Below, one piece after another: positions 56,886-64,000 of a stretch of DNA of 64,000 bases. The first letter of the stretch is position 1; each line of letters opens with the position of its first letter. The notes beneath the pieces were generated by a model. That model did not search any database and had not been told where the DNA came from. It worked only from the letters and a program-made list of their open reading frames with translations. A program made the translations under genes and the position numbers. Origin of the DNA: Abyssicoccus albus (GTDB lineage Bacteria; Bacillota; Bacilli; Staphylococcales; Abyssicoccaceae); assembly GCF_003815035.1 (NCBI RefSeq), contig NZ_RKRK01000002.1:178156-242155 (forward strand), read 5' to 3'.

Positions 56886-58274
56886 ATGATGGTAAGTAAA
56901 GATAATTTTTCGAAGGAAGAACTTGAAGAATCAGTTGATGTTGAACGAATCATACAATCTATTGAACAAGATGATTTAGAAGGTTTTCGCTCATATTTTT
57001 TAGGTTTACACCGATATGAACAAGCCGAAGTGTTTCTGTCGTTAGACGAATCACTCCATAGTAAGTTATACCATTATTTATCACCCGATGAAGTTGCATT
57101 ATTTATGGATAATATTGATCCGGATGAAGAAATGTTTGAGCGGATTTTTGATCGCATTGATTCGATATATGCTGCTGACATATTAACTGAAATGTCTTAT
57201 GATAACGCGGTTGATATTTTGAGTGTATTATCAAAAGAGAAGGTCGCAAGTCTTCTTGTATTAATGCCGCGTGAAGATGCTAAAGAAATGCGTGCATTAT
57301 TGAACTATGAAGAAGATAGTGCCGGCGGAATCATGACGACAGAATATATTAGCGTACCTCAAGATATAACAGTCCGTGAAGCATTAATCGTTGTGAAAGA
57401 GCAAGCACCGGAAGCGGAAACGATTTATTACGTTTTCGTCATCGATCATCATAAAGAACTTGTTGGCGTACTCAGTCTTAGAGATTTAATCGTTAATGAT
57501 GATGATGAATACATTGAAGATATTATGGTAAAACGTGTAGTCAGTGTTAGCGCGATGGCAGACCAAGAAGCTGTTGCTTTGAAGATGCGTGATTACGACT
57601 TATTAGCATTACCTGTAGTAGATTATCAGAACCATTTATTAGGGATTATCACTGCAGATGATATTATGGATGTCATCGATGAAGAGGCGAGTGAAGACTA
57701 CTCAAAACTTGCCGGTGTAAATGACATTGATAATACGACAGATACATTTTTACAAGTGGCTAAGAAACGACTGCCATGGTTAATCGCTTTAACGGTTATG
57801 GGGATGATTACGGCAAGTATTCTTGGTCAATTTGAAGAAACGATGGCGAAAGTTGCACTGCTTGCTGCATTTATTCCGATTATCGGTGGAATGGCAGGAA
57901 ATTCAGGAACCCAATCACTTGCCGTTGCCGTTCGTGGTATATCGACTGGTGAAATTAAGGAAGCTTCTAAAATGAAAATTGCTATGAGAGAAATGGGTTC
58001 TGGCTTTATTAGTGGTCTTGTTTGTGGTTTAATATTATTTGTCATTATTACAATATTGTATCAAGAAGTGATTCTTGCCCTCATTGTCGCAATTAGCTTA
58101 ATGCTTGCAATGACGGTGGCTACTTTAGCTGGGGCTATTGTTCCACTCGTGATGCATAAGTTCAATATTGACCCAGCAGTAGCAAGTGGCCCATTTATTA
58201 CAACGATTAATGACATTATTAGTATGTTAATCTATTTTGGATTAGCGACGACATTTATGTCATATCTAACTTAA
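56886..58274 (+). CDS. mgtE: Magnesium transporter MgtE
   Basis: A 462-residue Mg2+ channel: cytoplasmic MgtE N domain (about 20-130, helical), two CBS domains (about 135-270, including DSAGGIMTTEYISVP and LPVVDYQNHLLGIITADDIM), a connecting helix, and five membrane helices with the conserved PIIGGMAGNSGTQSLAVAVR near 335. The N and CBS domains sense cytoplasmic Mg2+ and close the pore. The upstream gap carries a TATAAT near 56850 but no recognisable M-box riboswitch. cpaA follows after 14 bp and is probably co-transcribed. Confidence 0.95.
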   Translation: MMVSKDNFSKEELEESVDVERIIQSIEQDDLEGFRSYFLGLHRYEQAEVFLSLDESLHSKLYHYLSPDEVALFMDNIDPDEEMFERIFDRIDSIYAADILTEMSYDNAVDILSVLSKEKVASLLVLMPREDAKEMRALLNYEEDSAGGIMTTEYISVPQDITVREALIVVKEQAPEAETIYYVFVIDHHKELVGVLSLRDLIVNDDDEYIEDIMVKRVVSVSAMADQEAVALKMRDYDLLALPVVDYQNHLLGIITADDIMDVIDEEASEDYSKLAGVNDIDNTTDTFLQVAKKRLPWLIALTVMGMITASILGQFEETMAKVALLAAFIPIIGGMAGNSGTQSLAVAVRGISTGEIKEASKMKIAMREMGSGFISGLVCGLILFVIITILYQEVILALIVAISLMLAMTVATLAGAIVPLVMHKFNIDPAVASGPFITTINDIISMLIYFGLATTFMSYLT

Positions 58275-58288
58275 AGGAGGATTGATTT

Positions 58289-60145
58289 ATGGAGCATGGA
58301 CCATCTATTTTTTCACTATTAATTGTAGTGATTGCTGCATTTTTAACGCCGATTATCGTACACAGGTTGAAAATTAATTTTTTACCAGTCGTTGTTGCAG
58401 AAATCATCGTCGGGATTATATTAGGACCTTCACTATTCAACATAATAGAAGCTGGTGATTATGTTAATATTTTGTCTACTTTAGGATTTATATTTCTAAT
58501 GTTTTTGAGTGGATTAGAAATTGACTTCGATGCGTTTAAAGTCGAACCTAAGAAATCTAAGAAGAGTGAATCAGAAACAGTAGAAAATAAACCAAATCAA
58601 CTCGTATTAACGACTGGAATATTTATTGGGATCTTAATATTATCGGTATTATTTGCTTACTTATTTAGTCTATTTGGTATGTTCAATGATATTTTCTTAA
58701 TGACGATCGTGATTTCAACAATTTCATTGGGCGTTGTTGTACCAACTTTGAAAGAGATGAATATTATTAGGTCTGATATTGGGCAGACAATATTACTCGT
58801 CGCGGTGATCGCAGACTTAGTTACAATGATCATGCTTGCATTCTATGGTAACTTGAACTCTGATTCAAGTACATCGATGTGGCTTATGGCCATTCTAATC
58901 GTAGTCGGTATCGTTGTATACTTTGTCGGTAAAATTTATAAGGATTCTAAATTTCTTCACCGCTTAAGTGAAGGAACAACACAAATAGGTACAAGAGCTG
59001 TGTTCGCGTTAATTATTATGTTTGTTGCATTAGCAGAAGGTGTTGGCGCAGAGAATATTCTCGGAGCATTTTTAGCAGGATGTATTGTCAGCTTACTTAA
59101 ACCAGATCAGGAAATGGTACATAAGTTAGATTCATTCGGTTATGGTTTCTTTATTCCGATTTTCTTTATTATGGTCGGTGTAGAAATTAATTTAAAAGAG
59201 TTATTCAGTGAGCCTTCCGTGTTAATTGTTATTCCATTGTTATTGTTGGCGTTTTTCTTATCTAAATTAATTCCTGTATTCGTATTAAAAAAATGGTATG
59301 ACATGAATACAACAATTGCGAGTGCATTTATTCTAACGTCCACTTTATCGCTTGTCATTGCGGCTGCTAAGATTGCTGAAGACTTAAAGATGATTAGTTC
59401 AATTGAATCAGGTGTATTAATATTATCAGCGGTGATTGCATGTATCGTTACACCAGTCTTCTTCAAGAAGTTCTTCCCAGCAAAGCTCAAGGAAGAAAAA
59501 GCATTAAAAGTGGCATTTATTGGACATAATACGTTAAGTGTACCAGTTGCACAAAGTATAAAGTCTGGATTATATGAAGCGACATTGTATTATACAGATG
59601 CAATGGCGAATCAAAAAAATAATCAAACGAATATGGACATGATTAAAATAGAAAATTATAGTGAAGATACTCTGGTCGACACTGGTATCTTCAATCACGA
59701 TATTTTAGTGTGTAGTGCTAATGACGATGATATCAATAGAAACGTAGCACAATTAGCAAAAGAACACGGTGTAAATCGTGTAATTTGTAGGTTGGAATCA
59801 ACAAACGATGAATCTGAACTGAAATCTCAAGGTATTGAAATATTCAATGTGATTAACAGTACGAAAACATTACTTCGTGGACTCATCGAATCACCAAACA
59901 TGTTGAACTTATTATCGAATGAAGAAACAACTTTATATGAAATTCAAATGTTGAATTACGTCTACCAAGATATGCGATTGAGACATTTCCCATTTGGTGG
60001 AGATATCATTTTTGTCCGAATTTTACGTGAAAATGAATCACTCGTGCCTCATGGTGACACGGAACTTCGTTATAAAGACCGTTTAATCGTGACAGGTAGT
60101 CGTGAATACGTTGAAGAATTAAAACGTGAGCTTGAAATGATTTAA
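58289..60145 (+). CDS. cpaA: CPA2-family monovalent cation/H+ antiporter with RCK domains
   Basis: A 618-residue antiporter: about 12 membrane helices with the Na+/H+ exchanger fold (residues 1-400), a TrkA-N/RCK-like domain (about 405-525) and a C-terminal RCK_C domain (about 535-615) ending LRYKDRLIVTGSREYVEELK. In S. aureus the protein encoded between mgtE and fabI is CpaA, whose RCK_C domain binds c-di-AMP to control K+ or Na+ efflux; synteny and architecture agree. The TrkA-N glycine motif is poorly conserved (VAFIGHNTLSVPVAQ). AAAGGAGGATTG precedes the ATG. Confidence 0.9.
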   Translation: MEHGPSIFSLLIVVIAAFLTPIIVHRLKINFLPVVVAEIIVGIILGPSLFNIIEAGDYVNILSTLGFIFLMFLSGLEIDFDAFKVEPKKSKKSESETVENKPNQLVLTTGIFIGILILSVLFAYLFSLFGMFNDIFLMTIVISTISLGVVVPTLKEMNIIRSDIGQTILLVAVIADLVTMIMLAFYGNLNSDSSTSMWLMAILIVVGIVVYFVGKIYKDSKFLHRLSEGTTQIGTRAVFALIIMFVALAEGVGAENILGAFLAGCIVSLLKPDQEMVHKLDSFGYGFFIPIFFIMVGVEINLKELFSEPSVLIVIPLLLLAFFLSKLIPVFVLKKWYDMNTTIASAFILTSTLSLVIAAAKIAEDLKMISSIESGVLILSAVIACIVTPVFFKKFFPAKLKEEKALKVAFIGHNTLSVPVAQSIKSGLYEATLYYTDAMANQKNNQTNMDMIKIENYSEDTLVDTGIFNHDILVCSANDDDINRNVAQLAKEHGVNRVICRLESTNDESELKSQGIEIFNVINSTKTLLRGLIESPNMLNLLSNEETTLYEIQMLNYVYQDMRLRHFPFGGDIIFVRILRENESLVPHGDTELRYKDRLIVTGSREYVEELKRELEMI

Positions 60146-60171
60146 TAATCATTGCATCATAGGTATTGAAC

Positions 60172-60215
60172 TTGACTTTTCAATCCCTCTTCTATAAATT
60201 AGTAGTAGGTACTAA
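60172..60215 (+). promoter_or_regulatory. fabI promoter with FapR operator
   Basis: TTGACT at 60172-60177 and a TATAAA-type -10 region near 60193-60199 are followed by TTAGTAGTAGGTACTAA (60199-60215), a perfect TTAGTANNNNNTACTAA palindrome. This arrangement fits repression by FapR at the transcription start. Confidence 0.82.
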
Positions 60216-60239
60216 TTATAAAGTAGAAGAGGGATTATT

Positions 60240-61016
60240 ATGTCATTAAATTTATCAGATAAAACCTATGTCATTATGGGTGTAGCAAACAAACATAGTA
60301 TTGCTTGGGGGATTGCACAAGCGTTAGATCAAGCAGGTGCGACATTAATTTTTACGATTATGAGTGATCGCTTTAAGAAAAGTTTGACAAAATTAACGGC
60401 AGAATTAGAACATAATAAAGAGCCAATGATTGTCAATTGTGACGTCAGTGAAGATCAAGACGTTGAGAATGCATTTAAAGAAATTAAAGGAAAAGTAGAT
60501 GGTATTGATGGTGTTGTCCATGCGATAGCATTTGCAAATAAAGAAGATATCGAAGGTCGATATGTAGATACAAGCCGTGATGGATTTTTACATAGCCTAA
60601 ATATTAGCGCTTATTCATTAACCAAAGTTGCAAATGAATCGAAAGAGTTAATGAATGAAGGTGGATCGATTGTTACTTTGACTTACTTAGGTGGAGAGCG
60701 TGCTGTACCTAATTATAATTTAATGGGTGTATCTAAATCGGCATTAGAATCGAGCGTTAGATATTTAGCGCAAGACCTAGGACAAGATGGTATTCGTGTC
60801 AATGCAGTATCAGCGGGACCGATTAGAACATTATCTTCTAAAGCAGTAGGAGATTTTAGCACGATTTTATCTGAAATTGAAAAACGTGCGCCGTTAAAGC
60901 GTAATATAGATCAAATTGAAGTCGGAAATTCTGTAGCCTTTTTACTGAGTGATTTAGCAAGTGGCGTAACCGGTGAAGTGCTACACGTAGATAGTGGATA
61001 TCATATTGTAGGGTAG
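60240..61016 (+). CDS. fabI: Enoyl-ACP reductase FabI
   Basis: A 258-residue SDR-family enzyme that performs the last reduction in each fatty acid elongation cycle, and the target of triclosan. Cofactor binding is by IMGVANKHSIAWGIAQ at residue 13; the catalytic Tyr-x6-Lys is in NYNLMGVSK near 157, with the first tyrosine in LTYLGGERAVP. Length is near that of S. aureus FabI (256). GAGGGAT precedes the ATG. Expressed alone from a FapR-controlled promoter and closed by a strong terminator. Confidence 0.97.
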   Translation: MSLNLSDKTYVIMGVANKHSIAWGIAQALDQAGATLIFTIMSDRFKKSLTKLTAELEHNKEPMIVNCDVSEDQDVENAFKEIKGKVDGIDGVVHAIAFANKEDIEGRYVDTSRDGFLHSLNISAYSLTKVANESKELMNEGGSIVTLTYLGGERAVPNYNLMGVSKSALESSVRYLAQDLGQDGIRVNAVSAGPIRTLSSKAVGDFSTILSEIEKRAPLKRNIDQIEVGNSVAFLLSDLASGVTGEVLHVDSGYHIVG

Positions 61017-61045
61017 GTCTCTCAGTCATATTAAAAATAAGATTT

Positions 61046-61096
61046 AACAAGGCAATAAAATTTTTTCTAAAAAGAATTTTATTGCCTTGTTTTTAA
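61046..61096 (+). terminator. Terminator after fabI
   Basis: Perfect 17-bp stem (61046-61062 and 61075-61091) with a 12-base loop and a T-run. Confidence 0.9.
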
Positions 61097-61160
61097 TTGT
61101 ATTTAGTTACATATAATGGTATGCTTATTATGTATCAAACAAATAGGAGGTAATTATTAG

Positions 61161-64000
61161 ATGGGAAACAATAATGAATACAAAAAGAAACAACGGTTTT
61201 CGATAAGGAAGTATAATTTCGGAATCGGATCTATTTTATTAGGTAGTTTTATTTTACTTAGTAATCCAAACGTAATGCATGCCGCTGAAAACAACATTAC
61301 AATGAATGAAAATGCCCAAGAAACGATTATGATTGAATCATTAACAACATCAACAGAATTTCAAACTTCAATTAATTCTTCTATTAATTTATTACTACAA
61401 TCATCAAATTCAAACAATGAAATAAAAGTTACCAACTTACCGTCAGGATTAAGTTTTGATGGAACTAATCAAGTTATAACAGGTGAATTTACAACAATCG
61501 GTACATATACTATTAACGTTACTGCAGTTGATAATGTTACTAGTGAAGAGAAAAACTATCAATTTACATTTAATGTTTCTACAATAGAAACTTCTACTGA
61601 AGTTGCAACGACAGAAGAAGCAACAACAGAAGAAGCAACAACAGAAGAAGCAACAACAGAAGAAGCAACAACAGAAGAAGCAACAACAGAAGAAGCAACA
61701 ACAGAAGAAGCAACAACAGAAGAAGCAACAACAGAAGAAGCAACAACAGAAGAAGCAACAACAGAAGAAGCAACAACAGAAGAAGCAACAACAGAAGAGA
61801 AGAAGCAACAACAGAAGAAGCAACAACAGAAGAAGCAACAACAGAAGAAGCAACAACAGAAGAAGCAACAACAGAAGAAGCAACAACAGAAGACGCGACT
61901 ACAGAAGAAGCAACAACAGAAGACGCGACAACAGAAGAAGCGACAACAGAAGAAGCGACAACAGAAGACGCGACAACAGAAGAAGCAACAGAAAAAGCTC
62001 AGTCAGCTAAATCAACTTTAGAATCTAATACTGCAAATAAAAACGATGATTATTCAATCTCACAAGTTCGTGATGAAGAAACAGCTGCTACATATTATAA
62101 AAAAGCTGCCAACGTTTCTGATAAACAAGCTCGTGAAGTAATCAGTAATTTAAATTTAGATACTAAAAATTTAAGTGAACAAGAATTACAATATGAATTG
62201 ATCAAAGAATTGATCAAAGCGTTAGCAAACAAGCAGGAAAACAATAAAGCATTAGCAACTACTTTTAGAGCGGCATCACCAAAAGGTGAAGAATCTTTAA
62301 ATATTGCCTCAAATGAATTAATCAATACATTAGCATTAACAGATAAATCAAAAATAATTGAAGCAGATGCGATTAAGAATGGATATATCAAATCGGGAAC
62401 TGACGCAACTAATGCTAAGAATACTTTATCAGGAAGAGCTTGGATTGTTGATAAAGGAACGCCTGCAACAACGTCTAATGGACTTACAGCAGTTCCTGAA
62501 GGTACGAAAGTATATATGCAATGGATCGATAAAGATGGAGCTGTATCCCCAACATATATGGCTACAACATCTAACAAATTAAGCTCTTCAAATGGTTCTC
62601 AAGTAGGTCCAGGTGCATATGCATTTGACTTAAGAGATGCTTGGACTGACGCAAATGGAAAAGAACATAAATATAATGCTACTAGCGGTCAGTTATATCG
62701 TCTATGGATAGAAGACTTTGAAACAGAGCGCGGCAATACTGCAACAATGGTACGTCAAGTTGGCGGGTTTTATCCTGGAGGATATACAAATTCTGTAAGT
62801 GAATTTAATTTAGGTCAATTTCCATTAATCCGCACTAACATGCAACGTACTGGTATATTCATGGCAGTTAAGCCTACTAATGATTACATGACTACAGATA
62901 AATCTAAATGGACTCATGATGAACAAGGTCCAATGAGTAGTCCAGCAGTAGATTTGAAAGCAAAAAATTCAGTTTCGGGACAAGTTTGGTTTGAAACAGG
63001 TGCTGGAGATTATGCTAACTCTGCTACAGGACCAAACAACAATAGTAAAGATCCAGAAGCAGCAGGTTATACAGTTGTTATGTCTTCATTAACAAATGAA
63101 GGTGCTCAACAATATAAAGCTCAAGTTAATAGTTTACCAGAAAATGAAAGAGTAGCAGCGGCTAAAGAGTTATTAGAAGCAAATCCTGACTATATTTCAG
63201 CAACTGTTTATGGTGAAACAGATAATGAAGGCCGATATACTTTAAGATTCCCAGATGGTACGTTAAATACAAGCTATATGTATGGTTATGTGATGGATCC
63301 AGATGGCAATGTAGTGAATGCTTATTCATCTTATACAAGTCCAGAATTCAGAGCACCAAACAGTAACTTATCATGGACACCACAAACAGCGCCAGCTCGA
63401 AATTTAGTTGCTAATCCAATGTGGTACAACGTTAATTTTGCATTAGTTCCATCTAATGATATTAACTTAGATGTGTTGAAATATAATAATACAGATAAAC
63501 CTGCAGTTCCAGGTGATAAAGTTTGCATCGACTTAACAGGTTCAAATATATCACCGCTACCAACACGTGTTGAGTGGAGAGATAAAAATGGAGATGTTGT
63601 TCAAAAAACAAGCGACATTAATACGCTTGAAGATGGTGAACAACAAGGTATTTTTAATGTTCCAGATGATGCGGAAGATGGAGATATTTACACGGCATAT
63701 TTAGTAGTAGGAGACAATGATGTAGCAGCTGATTCATTTATCGTAAAAGTTACGGATAGCAGACAATATGAACCAACAACAGATGGTGTAACGAAAGATT
63801 ATGGGACACCAACGACATCAGATGATGTAACAGGTGCGGTAACAATCCCAGATTATCCAGCGGATAAAGAACAGCCAACAATCACAGTGGATGATGAATC
63901 ACAATTACCAGATGGCAACACACCAGATACAACAGAAGTAGATGTGACAGTAACATACCCAGACGGTACAACAGACCACATTAAAGTACCTGTAACGGTA
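61161..64000 (+). pseudogene. YSIRK-type surface protein with Rib-like domain, frameshifted in its repeat array and cut by window edge
   Basis: The ATG at 61161 (AGGAGG upstream) opens a protein with an extended signal peptide containing FSIRKYNFGIGSILLGSF (the YSIRK-GxxS type for septal secretion), an Ig-like He_PIG domain (VTNLPSGLSFDGTNQVITGE) and twelve perfect EEATT repeats. A 5-base insertion (GAAGA, 61794-61798) shifts the frame, so the first reading ends at 62021 in a Lys/Gln-rich tail. Reading on from 61799 in the compensated frame gives over 730 open codons to the window end: more EEATT/EDATT repeats, a large adhesin-like region with no motif I can name, and a final Rib/alpha-like repeat (YPDGTTDHIKVPVTV). 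An LPxTG anchor is expected beyond the window. Phase-off allele, pseudogene or repeat-tract sequencing error are all possible. Confidence 0.85.
61614..61990 (+). repeat. 15-bp tandem repeat array (EEATT units)
   Basis: Twelve exact copies of GAAGAAGCAACAACA (61614-61793), a 5-base irregularity (61794-61798), six more exact copies (61799-61888), then six diverged copies with GAC, GCG or ACT changes (61889-61978) and a partial copy. The unit has no stop codon in any forward frame (EEATT, KKQQQ, RSNNR), so out-of-frame readings stay open across it. Confidence 0.97.

Noticed and set aside
61794..61805. Programmed ribosomal frameshifting as an explanation for the surface-protein frame break
   Set aside because: No canonical slippery heptamer or downstream pseudoknot is evident, and the break coincides exactly with an extra GAAGA in a repeat array, which an insertion explains more simply.
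61449..61886. Minus-strand reading of poly-leucine and a second plus-strand frame rich in Lys and Gln across the surface-protein repeat
   Set aside because: These are shadow frames of the 15-bp repeat, which has no stop codon in several frames. They lack binding sites and real protein composition.

Overview
The window is a continuous stretch of AT-rich, low-GC Firmicute core chromosome. Gene content, order and protein length match the Staphylococcaceae. The Mnh antiporter block, rocD-gudB-pgi-spsB-addBA, cdr-sufT-clpB-fabH-fabF-opp-trpS-spxA-mecA-coiA-pepF-yjbH and relQ-ppnK-mgtE-cpaA-fabI follow the order remembered for Staphylococcus aureus, but several details differ. There is a Bacillus-type Fnr, two tandem oppA genes ahead of oppBCDF, no spsA next to spsB, and argininosuccinate genes and glpQ are absent between gudB and pgi. 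A Macrococcus-like or other early-branching staphylococcal relative is my best guess; this is inference from recall, with no database search.

Layout. 1-6474 (minus strand): 5' part of a phosphohexomutase gene, then the seven-gene mnhGFEDCBA Na+/H+ antiporter operon. 6703-8334: cyclophilin, two small genes, an S1-domain RNA-binding protein. 8575-14133: glutamate-family amino acid catabolism (rocA, rocD, gudB) behind a near-perfect CcpA cre site, then pgi. 14173-23943: membrane protein, signal peptidase, AddAB recombination nuclease, two membrane proteins. 24157-32613: a degenerate membrane-anchored GH13 protein, cdr-degV-cof (minus), sufT, an OatA-like acyltransferase with a degraded SGNH domain, an iron-sulfur Fnr and an undecaprenyl-diphosphatase-like gene. 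32880-38626: clpB with a CtsR operator, fabH-fabF with a FapR operator, two small membrane proteins. 38833-46582: an Opp peptide importer whose two binding-protein genes each have a TTGCAT-N17-TATAAT promoter and a CodY box. 46653-53441: trpS, spxA, mecA, coiA, pepF, the small RNA RsaE/RoxS, yjbH and a truncated haemoglobin. 53516-61016: CYTH protein, UPF0738 protein, relQ, NAD kinase, pseudouridine synthase, mgtE, cpaA, and fabI with a second FapR operator. 61161-64000: start of a large YSIRK surface protein that is frameshifted inside a 15-bp repeat array and runs off the window.

How it fits together. Several linked systems handle redox and proteotoxic stress: Spx and its two degradation adaptors (MecA for ClpC, YjbH for ClpXP), ClpB under CtsR, CoA-disulfide reductase, Fnr and RsaE. 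Nutrient control is readable directly from operators: CcpA (rocA), CodY (opp) and FapR (fabH/F, fabI). Ion and second-messenger homeostasis is represented by Mnh, MgtE, CpaA (c-di-AMP family) and RelQ ((p)ppGpp).

Most of the window is ordinary housekeeping DNA. I did not find a wholly new system. The items most worth a second look are the frameshifted repeat adhesin with its hidden in-frame continuation of more than 730 codons, the RsaE locus, the catalytically degraded GH13 and SGNH proteins, the B. subtilis-type Fnr, the paired CodY-controlled oppA genes, and a perfect 21-bp inverted repeat inside a pseudouridine synthase gene. No intergenic stretch exceeds 300 bp, and I saw no tRNA, rRNA, CRISPR array, insertion sequence or prophage.
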